Source of the DNA: an uncultured Collinsella sp.
GTDB lineage: Bacteria > Actinomycetota > Coriobacteriia > Coriobacteriales > Coriobacteriaceae
Direction: 5' to 3'
DNA: 64,000 nucleotides
Assembly: GCA_905209455.1 (NCBI GenBank)
Contig: CAJLTA010000009.1
Location: 6,093-70,092 of the forward strand
Numbering within the stretch: position 1 is the first letter of the stretch; each line of letters begins with the position of its first letter. Under the pieces are notes generated by a model. It did not search any database. It was not told the DNA's origin and was given only the letters and a program-made list of their open reading frames with translations. Of the stretch, positions 32,488-41,653 are shown piece by piece. The translations under genes were made by a program, and so were the position numbers.

Positions 32488-33630
32488 GTGGTTAAGGCAC
32501 TCAAGATTGAGATATTCCTGCTATGCATGATTGTTCTTATCGGGCTTGCCGCGCGAAGTCGTCGCTCCTTGTTCTCGAGCACCCTGCAGCTATTGTTTAG
32601 CATGCTTGGCTACACCTCTGCCGCGTACATATTATTCGATATGATCTGGACGCTTTCGGATGGTGCGGACGGCACGTTGGGTATTGCTGCCAACTGGATT
32701 TCCAACGCGGTTTCGTTTTCGCTCTTTGCCATCGCGTGTCTCATTTGGTTTATCTATTCCGAGACGATGCAGGGCTCTCGCCTTGTGACCTCACGCTATA
32801 GGGTGGTGCTTGTAACGTTGCCTACGGCTCTGGTGGTCGTGCTGGCTTTTACCAGTTACTGGACGCACGCCTTGTTCTATATCGATTCGCAGGGCGTGTA
32901 TCGTCGCGGCTTTGCCTATATGACCCAGCCCATTGTCAGCTACTGTTACGTTATACATACGTCCCTGCATGCGTTTGTGCAATCTCGCAGGGTCGAGAGC
33001 CTGCAGACGAAGGCTATCTATCGAACCTTGGCATTTTTCGCCATTCCGGCCCTGGTGGGCGGTACCTTTCAGATCGTATACTCGGTGCCTGGCCTTTGTG
33101 TCGGCATAATGATTAGCATGTTGCTGCTCTATATCATCTGCCAGGAGCAACTGATCTCGACTGACCCGTTGACTGGACTCAACAACCGCAACCGTTTTGA
33201 GACCTATATGCTGTCGCTCTTTTCAAATGTGGATCAGGCCGAAGATGTATATCTGCTTATGATGGACGCTGACGGCTTTAAGCAGATTAACGATCGCTAT
33301 GGACATGTGGAGGGCGACCACGCTCTTCAGGTCATATCCGCTGCGCTCAAAGAAGTCTGCTCGGTGTCTGGTGGCTTTATCGCACGCTACGGTGGCGATG
33401 AGTTCGTGGTGCTCCAAAAGGCGGCGGCGGAACAGGACATCATAGATCTGTGTTCGGCGATTAACGACGAGCTCGCGCGCGCTGAGGTTCCGTATCTGTT
33501 GCGGATGTCCATCGGCTACGCACGGGTTGGTGATGGCGTCGATACCTGGCAAGACTTGCTTCGCGCTGCCGACGCGGAACTCTACCGCGTCAAGGCCGAG
33601 AAAAAGAAAGCCGGCGCCCAGATACGCTAG
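32488..33630 (+). CDS. Membrane-anchored GGDEF diguanylate cyclase
   Basis: This 380-residue protein has about six N-terminal transmembrane helices (roughly residues 8-220) and a C-terminal GGDEF domain. The start used is the GTG at 32488, 9 nt after AAGGGA; a TTG at 32470 is the alternative. The active-site loop reads YGGDEF (about residues 301-306) and the metal-binding segment DADGFKQIND is intact, so it should synthesise c-di-GMP. The RxxD inhibitory site normally found just before GGDEF is missing. The signal sensed by the membrane region is unknown. Confidence 0.88.
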   Translation: MVKALKIEIFLLCMIVLIGLAARSRRSLFSSTLQLLFSMLGYTSAAYILFDMIWTLSDGADGTLGIAANWISNAVSFSLFAIACLIWFIYSETMQGSRLVTSRYRVVLVTLPTALVVVLAFTSYWTHALFYIDSQGVYRRGFAYMTQPIVSYCYVIHTSLHAFVQSRRVESLQTKAIYRTLAFFAIPALVGGTFQIVYSVPGLCVGIMISMLLLYIICQEQLISTDPLTGLNNRNRFETYMLSLFSNVDQAEDVYLLMMDADGFKQINDRYGHVEGDHALQVISAALKEVCSVSGGFIARYGGDEFVVLQKAAAEQDIIDLCSAINDELARAEVPYLLRMSIGYARVGDGVDTWQDLLRAADAELYRVKAEKKKAGAQIR

Positions 33631-33632
33631 AA

Positions 33633-33673
33633 AAAAGGGCGCACGACCGTTGCGATGGTTGTGCGCCCTTTTT
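33633..33673 (+). terminator. Terminator after the GGDEF gene
   Basis: AGGGCGCACGACC (about 33636-33648) pairs with GGTTGTGCGCCCT (33657-33669) with one wobble. TTTTG follows. An A-run lies in front of the stem, so it may work in both directions. Confidence 0.8.
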
Positions 33674-33820
33674 GCGTTTGCGGGGGCCACCGGCCATAAT
33701 GCCCAGGCGCGGTGCGGCAAGACGGGCGTCTGCCGCCGCGACTCGGTACGAAATCAACGAGAATCAGTGAGCTCCATTGAGCTAAAGTGTGCGAACGCCC
33801 TCTTTAAAAAGGTGAGCTCG

Positions 33821-34756
33821 CTAGGCTTTTTTGGGTTTGTTGACGATGATGATGCCGCCGCAGACCAACAACAGGGCAACGATGACGGTAACGGGGCTCG
33901 TGCCCGCGCCTTCGCCGAGCAGCAGCGCGCTCAGCAGCACACCAAAGACGGGGTTCATAAACCCAAAGACCGAGACGCGGCTGACGGGGTTGACGGCAAG
34001 CAGGCGCGACCACAGCGAGTAGGCGACCGCGGAGATAAGCGCCATGTAGATGATGAGCGCGATGGCGGGGGCAATCGCCGTGGGGGAGAGCGCGCCACCC
34101 ATCAAAAAGCCGATGGCGGTGAGGACAAGGCCGCCGACCAAGAACTGCCACCCGGCAAGCAAGACGCCGTCGTGCTCGCGCGAGAAGATGCCAATCAGGC
34201 AGGTCGAAAGGGCACCCGCGACGGTGGAGGCTAGGATAAAGCCCTCGCCATCGAGCCTGAAGCCAAAGGTGCCATCCGCGCCCGAAAGGTTGACGAGAGC
34301 GACGCCGGCAAAGCCCAGTACGCAGCCGAGCACTTTGGCCGCATTGAGCTTCTCGGTGTGAAATGCCAGGGCGGCAAAGAGGATTGCGAGGAAGTTGGCG
34401 CTGGCCTCGATGATGGAGCTCGACATGGCGCTGGCGCGCGAGAGGCCCAGGTAGAAAAAGAAGTACTGCCCGATAGTCTGGAAGAGCGACAAGATGCAGA
34501 TGGGCTTGATATCGCGCGCTTGCGGAACGAGCGGTCGGCGTTGGGCCGCACTCATCCCAACGATAACCAGGGCGCCGGCAAGCGTGAAGCGCAAGCCCGC
34601 AAAGAGCAGCTGCGAGGCGCTATCGTGCGCTGGGATACCAAAGAGTGCGTAACCGATCTTGATACAGGGAAAGGCCGATCCCCAGAGTGCACAGCAGACG
34701 AGGCAACCCAGGATGAGTCCGGGTAGGGTGGCGAGATACGGCTTGCGGCTTTCCAT
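33821..34756 (-). CDS. EamA/DMT family transporter
   Basis: This 311-residue membrane protein has ten predicted helices in two EamA repeats (GSAFPCIKIGYALF in the first, SAVAYSLWSRLLAVNPVSRVSVFGFMNPVFG in the second). DMT proteins export or import small metabolites such as amino acids or nucleotide precursors. The start at 34756 has a GGAAGGACATC site upstream. The purL terminator lies just upstream of it, and the gene is oriented the same way as purL but probably has its own promoter. The substrate is unknown. Confidence 0.88.
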   Translation of the reverse strand: MESRKPYLATLPGLILGCLVCCALWGSAFPCIKIGYALFGIPAHDSASQLLFAGLRFTLAGALVIVGMSAAQRRPLVPQARDIKPICILSLFQTIGQYFFFYLGLSRASAMSSSIIEASANFLAILFAALAFHTEKLNAAKVLGCVLGFAGVALVNLSGADGTFGFRLDGEGFILASTVAGALSTCLIGIFSREHDGVLLAGWQFLVGGLVLTAIGFLMGGALSPTAIAPAIALIIYMALISAVAYSLWSRLLAVNPVSRVSVFGFMNPVFGVLLSALLLGEGAGTSPVTVIVALLLVCGGIIIVNKPKKA

Positions 34757-34781
34757 GATGTCCTTCCTACATGCGCGAAGC

Positions 34782-34818
34782 AAAAAAGAACCCGCCACCG
34801 GATGTGCCGGTGGCGGGT
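34782..34818 (-). terminator. Terminator of purL
   Basis: On the minus strand ACCCGCCACCGG (34818-34807) pairs with CCGGTGGCGGGT (34801-34790) across a 5-nt loop. A TTCTTTTTTG tract follows (plus-strand CAAAAAAGAA at 34781-34790). It lies 38 bp after the purL stop. Confidence 0.85.
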
Positions 34819-34855
34819 GTTGTTACCCGAAGGGATTGTACCCGATGGGAAAGGT

Positions 34856-37800
34856 TTAAGCGAAGTAGGCCACGCCGCTCTCAAAGATCGGCATGAACTT
34901 ATCGCCGGGGACATGCTCGGGCACGTTGCGGTACAGGTTGTCGCCGCGACGCTCGGCATGGCCCATCTTGCCCAGGACGCGGCCGTCGGGGCTCGTGATG
35001 CCCTCGATGGCGAGTGCGGAGCCGTTGGGGTTGACGGAAAGGTCCATGCTGGGCTTGCCATTCTCGCCCACGTACTGCGTGGCGACCTGGCCGTTGGCAA
35101 TCAGCTGGGCGAGCACTTCGTCATTGGCGACAAAGCGGCCCTCGCCGTGGCTGATGGCGACGGTGTAGGGGTCGTCCAGGCTGCACTGCGACAGCCACGG
35201 GGACAAGTTGGACGAGATGCGGGTGCGCACCAGACGGCTCTGGTGGCGACCGATGGTGTTGAACGTCAACGTGGGCGCATCGGGCGTGGCGTCGACGATG
35301 TCGCCATAGGGCACCAGGCCGAGCTTGATCAGGGCCTGGAAGCCGTTGCAGATGCCCAGCATCAGGCCATCGCGGGCCTTGAGCAGGTCGCGGACTGCCT
35401 CGGTGACCTCGGGAGCGCGGAAGAACGCCGTGATGAACTTGGCAGAGCCGTCGGGCTCGTCGCCGCCCGAGAAGCCGCCGGGGATCATGACGATCTGGCT
35501 TGCACGGATGCGGCGGGCAAGCTCGTGGGTGCTCTCGGCGACGGCCTCGGGTGTGAGGTTGTTGATCACGAAGGTGTCGGCCTTGGCACCGGCGGCACGG
35601 AAGGCGCGGGCGCTGTCGTACTCGCAGTTGTTGCCGGGGAACACGGGGATGATCACGCGCGGGCGGGCGATCTTGGCGCCGCCGTACACGTGGATGTCCT
35701 TGGCGCGGAAGTCGATGGTCTCGACCTCGGGGGTCTCGCCGGCGCTGCGGTAGGCGAAGACGCCCTCGATGCCGCTCTCCCAGGCCTCCTGGAGCTCGGC
35801 GAGCTCGATGACCTCGGAGCCGGTGTCGATGACATAGCCCTCGACGGTGGTGCCCAGGGGCTCGAGAACAATGCCGTCGGCGACCTCGGGCAGCTCGGCG
35901 TCCTCGGCGAGCTCGACGATAAAGCTGCCGTAGAGCGGGGTGAAGAGGCTCTCCACGTCTACATCCTCGGCAAGCTCGATACCGATCTGGTTACCGACGC
36001 ACATCTTAAAGAGGCTCTCGGCGCCGCAGCCGTAGCCGGGCGTGGAGATGGCCAGGGCGTTGCCGGTAGCAGTGAGCGCCTCGACGGCGTCAAACGCGGA
36101 GAGCAGCTGCTGAGCGTCGGGACGGTAGTCCTCGCCATAGGTAGCGGGGGCGATGCGGACGACGCGGTGCGTGAGGCCCTTGAACTCGGGCGAGACGGCA
36201 CGGGCGGCCCTGCCCACAGCGACGGCGAAGCTGATCAGGGTCGGCGGAACGTTGAGTTCGCCGGCCTCGTCCTCAAACGAACCGCTCATGGAGTCCTTGC
36301 CGCCGATGGCGCCGGCACCCAGGTCGACCTGGGCCATGAGGGCACCCAGGACGGCAGCCATGGGCTTGCCCCAGCGCTCGGCCTCGGTGCGCAGGCGCTC
36401 GAAGTACTCCTGGAAGGAGAGATAGGCGCGCTTGTGCTCAAAGCCGGCAGCCACGAGCTTGGCGATGGACTCGACCACGGACAGGTAGGCGCCCGCAAAC
36501 TGGTCGGCTTCCATCAGATAGGGGTTAAAGCCCCATGCCATGGCGCTCGCCGTGGTGGTCTCGCCGTCCACGGGGAACTTGGCGACCATGGCCGAGCTCG
36601 GGGTGAGCTGCGTCTTGCCGCCAAAGGGCATGAGCACGGTTGCGGCACCGATGGTGGAGTCGAAGCGCTCGGAAAGGCCCTTGTTGGAAGCGACGTTGAG
36701 GTCGGTGACGAGCGAGGTCATGCGTTCAGCGAGCGTGGTGCCGGCCCAGCTGGGCTGCCACACGCTACGGGCGCACACGTGGGCGACCTGGTGCTTGGGT
36801 GCGCCGTTGGAGTTGAGGAACTCGCGGGACAGGTCGACGATGGCGACGCCGTTCCAGGCCATGCGCATGCGCGGCTCGGCGGTAACCTCGGCGATAACGG
36901 TCGCCTCGAGGTTCTCCTCGGCGGCGTAGCCCATGAACTCCTCGACGTCACCGTCGGCGACGGCGCAGGCCATACGCTCCTGGGACTCAGAGATAGCGAG
37001 CTCGGTGCCGTCCAGGCCGTCGTACTTCTTGGTCACGGTGTCCAGGTCGACATACAGGCCGTCGGCAAGCTCGCCCACGGCGACCGAGACGCCGCCGGCG
37101 CCAAAGTCGTTGCAGCGCTTGATCAGGCGGCAGGCGTCGCCGCGGCGGAAGAGGCGCTGCAGCTTGCGCTCGACCGGGGCGTTGCCCTTCTGGACCTCGG
37201 CGCCCGAGGTCTCGACGGACTCGGTGTTCTGGGTCTTGGAGGAGCCGGTGGCGCCACCGATGCCATCGCGGCCGGTGCGGCCGCCCAGCAGGATGATCTT
37301 GTCGGTGGGGGCGGGGCACTCGCGGCGCACGTGGTTTGCCGGGGTAGCGCCCACGACGGCGCCGACCTCCATGCGCTTGGCCACGTAGCCGGGGTGATAG
37401 AGCTCGTTGACCTGATCGGTGGCAAGGCCGATCTGGTTGCCGTAGCTGGAGTAGCCGGCGGCGGCAGTGGTCACGAGCTTGCGCTGCGGCAGCTTGCCCT
37501 CGAGCGTCTCGGAAACCGGGACGGTGGGGTCGCCGGCGCCGGTGACGCGCATGGCCTGGTACACGTAGCTGCGGCCCGAGAGCGGGTCGCGGATGGCGCC
37601 GCCCACGCAGGTGGCGGCACCGCCGAAGGGCTCGATCTCGGTCGGGTGGTTGTGGGTCTCGTTCTTAAAGAGGAACAGCCAGTCCTGGTCCTCGCCATCG
37701 ACATCGACCTTCACCTTGACGGTGCAGGCGTTGATCTCCTCGGACTCATCGACATCGGTCATGACGCCGGTCTTCTTGAGGTACTTGGCGCCGATGGTGC

Positions 37801-38602
37801 CCATGTCCATGAGGCAGACGGGCTTGGCGTCGCGACCGAGCTCATGGCGCATCTCCATGTAGCGGTCGAAGGCCTGCTGCACCACGGCGTCGTCGATCGT
37901 CACGTCGTCCAGGACGGTGCCGAAAGTGGTGTGGCGGCAGTGGTCGGACCAATAGGTGTCGATTACGCGGATCTCGGTGATGGTGGGGTCGCGGTCCTCA
38001 TCGCGGAAGTACTGCTGGCAGAAGGCGATGTCTGCCTCGTCCATGGCAAGGCCGCGATCGGCGATAAAGGCGGCAAGGCCGGCCTCGTCGAGCTTGCGGA
38101 AGCCGTCGAGCACCTCGACGGGCTGGGGCTCGGGAGTCTCCATGTACAGCGTCTCGGGCAGGTCGAGCGAGGCGATGCGCGCCTCGACGGGGTTCACCAC
38201 GTAGTGCTTGATGGCCTCGATGGCGGCTTCGTCCAGAGCGCCCGAGATGATATAGACCTTGGCGGAGCGCACGGCGGGGCGCTCGCCCTGGCTGATGAGC
38301 TGCACGCACTCGCTGGCGGAGTCGGCGCGCTGGTCAAACTGGCCAGGCAGGAATTCGACGGCAAAGACGGCGCCATCGCTTGCGGGGAGCTCGTCGTAGG
38401 TCACATCGACCTGGGGCTCGCTAAAGACGGTCGGCACGCAGGAGCGGAAAAGCTCCTCGTCGATGCCCTCGACGTCGTAGCGGTTGATGATCCTCAGGGC
38501 CTCGATGCCCTTGATGCCGAGAATTTCGGTCAGCTCGCCCTTGAGCTGCTGAGCCTCGACGTCGAACCCGGGTTTCTTCTCCACGTAGATACGAGAGACC
38601 AT
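34856..38602 (-). CDS. purL: Phosphoribosylformylglycinamidine synthase, single-chain PurL
   Basis: This 1248-residue enzyme performs the fourth step of purine synthesis, converting FGAR and glutamine to FGAM. It combines PurS-, PurL- and PurQ-like regions in one chain, the clostridial type. The ATP/FGAR-binding segment includes KNETHNHPTEIEPFGGAATCVGG, and the C-terminal glutaminase has Cys1085 in GICNGF, His1215 and Glu1217. The start ATG at 38602 has GGAAGGCAGGAA upstream; a longer ORF extends a further 36 residues without a site. It is terminated by the hairpin at 34782. The plus strand carries a non-coding 1272-codon open frame across it. Confidence 0.95.
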   Translation of the reverse strand: MVSRIYVEKKPGFDVEAQQLKGELTEILGIKGIEALRIINRYDVEGIDEELFRSCVPTVFSEPQVDVTYDELPASDGAVFAVEFLPGQFDQRADSASECVQLISQGERPAVRSAKVYIISGALDEAAIEAIKHYVVNPVEARIASLDLPETLYMETPEPQPVEVLDGFRKLDEAGLAAFIADRGLAMDEADIAFCQQYFRDEDRDPTITEIRVIDTYWSDHCRHTTFGTVLDDVTIDDAVVQQAFDRYMEMRHELGRDAKPVCLMDMGTIGAKYLKKTGVMTDVDESEEINACTVKVKVDVDGEDQDWLFLFKNETHNHPTEIEPFGGAATCVGGAIRDPLSGRSYVYQAMRVTGAGDPTVPVSETLEGKLPQRKLVTTAAAGYSSYGNQIGLATDQVNELYHPGYVAKRMEVGAVVGATPANHVRRECPAPTDKIILLGGRTGRDGIGGATGSSKTQNTESVETSGAEVQKGNAPVERKLQRLFRRGDACRLIKRCNDFGAGGVSVAVGELADGLYVDLDTVTKKYDGLDGTELAISESQERMACAVADGDVEEFMGYAAEENLEATVIAEVTAEPRMRMAWNGVAIVDLSREFLNSNGAPKHQVAHVCARSVWQPSWAGTTLAERMTSLVTDLNVASNKGLSERFDSTIGAATVLMPFGGKTQLTPSSAMVAKFPVDGETTTASAMAWGFNPYLMEADQFAGAYLSVVESIAKLVAAGFEHKRAYLSFQEYFERLRTEAERWGKPMAAVLGALMAQVDLGAGAIGGKDSMSGSFEDEAGELNVPPTLISFAVAVGRAARAVSPEFKGLTHRVVRIAPATYGEDYRPDAQQLLSAFDAVEALTATGNALAISTPGYGCGAESLFKMCVGNQIGIELAEDVDVESLFTPLYGSFIVELAEDAELPEVADGIVLEPLGTTVEGYVIDTGSEVIELAELQEAWESGIEGVFAYRSAGETPEVETIDFRAKDIHVYGGAKIARPRVIIPVFPGNNCEYDSARAFRAAGAKADTFVINNLTPEAVAESTHELARRIRASQIVMIPGGFSGGDEPDGSAKFITAFFRAPEVTEAVRDLLKARDGLMLGICNGFQALIKLGLVPYGDIVDATPDAPTLTFNTIGRHQSRLVRTRISSNLSPWLSQCSLDDPYTVAISHGEGRFVANDEVLAQLIANGQVATQYVGENGKPSMDLSVNPNGSALAIEGITSPDGRVLGKMGHAERRGDNLYRNVPEHVPGDKFMPIFESGVAYFA

Positions 38603-38786
38603 TGGTTCCTGCCTTCCTGATCGGTTGGGCGTACGGTACGGTATGCGGCAGCGGTCGGTTTGCGGGGTCTGCCCTGCGGTCGCCTTGAGCCACATGTTTG
38701 TAAACCTCACTATGATACGACAGCTCGCGGCGCGTTGAGGACGGCGAGGGTGCTACAGTGAAGCGCAAACAAGAGAAAGGCATCAC

Positions 38787-40349
38787 ATGGCATTCGTTTC
38801 GCTCGCCATCATCGCACTCGTGGCCTTTGCGAGTCCTTTTATCGCCTCGGCGATTCCCGGAAAACCCGTTCCCGAGACGGTCTTTTTGCTCGTGCTCGGC
38901 GCGGTGCTGGGACCCCATATGCTCGGCGTCATCCATGTAGATGCTGAGGTCTCGCTTGTGTCCGAGCTGGGCCTGGCCTTTTTGTTCCTGCTTGCCGGCT
39001 TTGAGATCGACCCCAAGAGCATCACGGGCGTCGAGGGGCGCTACGGCTTGGCGACGTGGGTCGTCACGTTTGGTATCGCCTGGCTTGCCGTGCGCTTTAC
39101 CCCGTGGTTCTCGGTCAGTCATTTCGACGGTATCGCCGTGACGCTTGCCCTCACTTCGACGGCGCTCGGTACGCTCGTGCCCATCATGCGTGAGCGCTCG
39201 CTCACCGGCACGCGCGTGGGCGACTCGATTCTCGCGTATGGCACTTGGGGCGAGCTCGGTCCCGTGCTCGCCATGTCGGTGCTGTTGTCTGCCCGCACTG
39301 GCATCCAAACGCTCGTTATCCTTGGCTTGTTTGCGGTGGTTTGCGTGTTGCTGGCCGTGGTCCCGAGCCGCTCCAAGCGCGTCGGCAGCCGCTTCTTTGC
39401 GTTTGTTGAGGAGCGCGCCGATACCACGTCGCAGACCTTCGTGCGCCTGACGGTGCTCATCCTGGTCACGCTCGTGGCATTCTCGGCTGTCTTTGATCTC
39501 GACATCGTGTTGGGTTCTTTTGCCGCCGGCTTTGTCCTGCGCTATATCATCCCCGAGGGCAACCATACGCTCGAGACCAAGCTCGACGGTCTGGCCTACG
39601 GTTTTTTGATTCCGGTGTTCTTTACCGTATCGGGCGCAAAGATCGATCTGACGGCCGTGGCGTCGCGCCCGGGTCTGCTCGTGGGCTTTATCGTGGCGTT
39701 GTTGATTATTCGTGCCGTGCCCATTCTTATTTCCATGAGCATTTGTCCTGCGACGCGCGATGTGTCGGCGTATGGTCGCATTACCGTGGCTCTGTACTGC
39801 ACCACGGCCCTGCCGATCATTGTTGCCGTGACGAGCGTTGCCGTCAACGCGGGCGCGCTGTCGCAAGACATCGCGTCGGTTATGGTTGCCGCCGGCGCCA
39901 TCACGGTGTTCTTGATGCCATTGCTCGCGCAGCTCTTCTACCGCGTGGTGGATGCCGCGCCGGTCGCCGCCGTGGCAGAAGTTGCCGAGCATCCATCCGA
40001 TGCGCTCGACATCCTGCGCGCCCACCACGATTTGGCGAGTCTGCTCGCACGAGAGCACGAGCTGCTGACTTCGCATGGCCATGGTCGCGTATTCGAGGGC
40101 CTGCCTACGCTCGATGCGATTGCCGAGCGTCTTTCCGCCGAGGCGGCGAGCGGCCACGTCGATGCCCGCATCGTGGACGCGGCGCACCTACTTGCCGATA
40201 AGACCTATGGAGACGAGGTCGACCCGTCCGAGCTGACCCCGCGCGAGCGCCGCCGTCTGGAGCGCGCCAAGCTCGCCGTGCGCGAATACCGCCGCCGCAT
40301 GCTGGAGCTCTATGCAAGAGAAGAAGCCGAGGACGACGACGGCAAGTAG
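38787..40349 (+). CDS. CPA2 family cation:proton antiporter (Kef/NhaP-like)
   Basis: This 520-residue protein has about 12 transmembrane helices (residues 1-390) with the CPA2 patterns ELGLAFLFLLAGFEIDPKS and STALGTLVPIMRERS. A cytoplasmic helical tail (about 390-520) has HDLASLLAREHELL and a Lys/Arg/Glu-rich end. No TrkA-N nucleotide-binding domain is present, unlike KefB/C. It probably exchanges Na+ or K+ for protons. A divergent promoter region of 184 bp separates it from purL. Confidence 0.88.
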   Translation: MAFVSLAIIALVAFASPFIASAIPGKPVPETVFLLVLGAVLGPHMLGVIHVDAEVSLVSELGLAFLFLLAGFEIDPKSITGVEGRYGLATWVVTFGIAWLAVRFTPWFSVSHFDGIAVTLALTSTALGTLVPIMRERSLTGTRVGDSILAYGTWGELGPVLAMSVLLSARTGIQTLVILGLFAVVCVLLAVVPSRSKRVGSRFFAFVEERADTTSQTFVRLTVLILVTLVAFSAVFDLDIVLGSFAAGFVLRYIIPEGNHTLETKLDGLAYGFLIPVFFTVSGAKIDLTAVASRPGLLVGFIVALLIIRAVPILISMSICPATRDVSAYGRITVALYCTTALPIIVAVTSVAVNAGALSQDIASVMVAAGAITVFLMPLLAQLFYRVVDAAPVAAVAEVAEHPSDALDILRAHHDLASLLAREHELLTSHGHGRVFEGLPTLDAIAERLSAEAASGHVDARIVDAAHLLADKTYGDEVDPSELTPRERRRLERAKLAVREYRRRMLELYAREEAEDDDGK

Positions 40350-40364
40350 TCGATACTCTCTCGG

Positions 40365-40596
40365 GGAAGCCGCGTCCCGCTTTGAAGGCTCGGAACGGGA
40401 TGTGGTTTCCGAAACGGGGGCCGTTGGGAAACTGTGTCCCGGAATGGGCGCTCAGAGTGGGATGCAGTTTCCGCGAGAGACCCGTTGCGGAAACGGTATC
40501 CCAGAATCGGCGTTCAAAACGGGACGCATTTTCCGCAAGGAGGTCCTGGGGAAAACCGTGCCCCGTTCTGATCCGAAATACTGGGACATAGTTTCC
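40365..40596. repeat. Four tandem 62-bp palindromic units (BIME-like array)
   Basis: Units start at 40365, 40427, 40489 and 40550, at spacings of 62, 62 and 61 bp. Each unit has a left arm near GGAAACTGTGTCCC and a right arm near GGGATGCAGTTTCC (for example 40427-40440 and 40459-40472), so each can form a hairpin with an 18-nt loop. Arms differ by a few bases among units. The array lies just after the antiporter stop and just before a terminator. The GGGAC/GTCCC cores match the other palindromes in the window. It resembles REP/BIME clusters. Confidence 0.85.
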
Positions 40597-40611
40597 CTTT
40601 CATAACAAGAG

Positions 40612-40654
40612 AAAGCGCGCTGCCTGCGGTTGATGCAGACGGCGCGCCTTTTTG
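40612..40654 (+). terminator. Terminator after the antiporter and repeat array
   Basis: GCGCGCTGCCTGC (from about 40616) pairs with GCAGACGGCGCGC (ending about 40648) with two wobbles. A five-T run follows. The minus-strand SDR gene ends 42 bp further on, so the region separates convergent genes. Confidence 0.75.
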
Positions 40655-40695
40655 GTTGAGCTATGTTGAGGCTTGAAGCCAAAGCTTGTGGCTCC

Positions 40696-41445
<750 letters not shown>

Positions 41446-41585
41446 GGTGCCTCCATTCTTCGGGGGTGGACATACGCAGCACAGCATAACGGCGCGCAAA
41501 ATCAACTTCGTTCGCATATCGGTAAACGGCACCCTCGGTTGTCAGCGAATGGCCAAGTTGTTCAAACTTTTGCTTGATGAACGTC

Positions 41586-41622
41586 AAACAAAGGGGCTCC
41601 CATCCAAACGGACGGGAGCCCC
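41586..41622 (-). terminator. Terminator of hom
   Basis: On the minus strand GGGGCTCCC (41622-41614) pairs with GGGAGCCCC (41601-41593) around GTCCGTTTGGAT. A TTTGTTTG tract follows. It lies 32 bp after the hom stop. Confidence 0.8.
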
Positions 41623-41653
41623 TCAGGTGCTATGTTGTGTGCCAAGGACTGGA

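Noticed and set aside
34802..38620. Long plus-strand ORF opposite purL
   Set aside because: It mirrors the purL codons, has no ribosome binding site at its start, passes through the purL terminator hairpin and matches no known family.
40365..40596. CRISPR array
   Set aside because: The repeated units are palindromic along their whole length and have no unique spacers of constant size. No cas gene is nearby.
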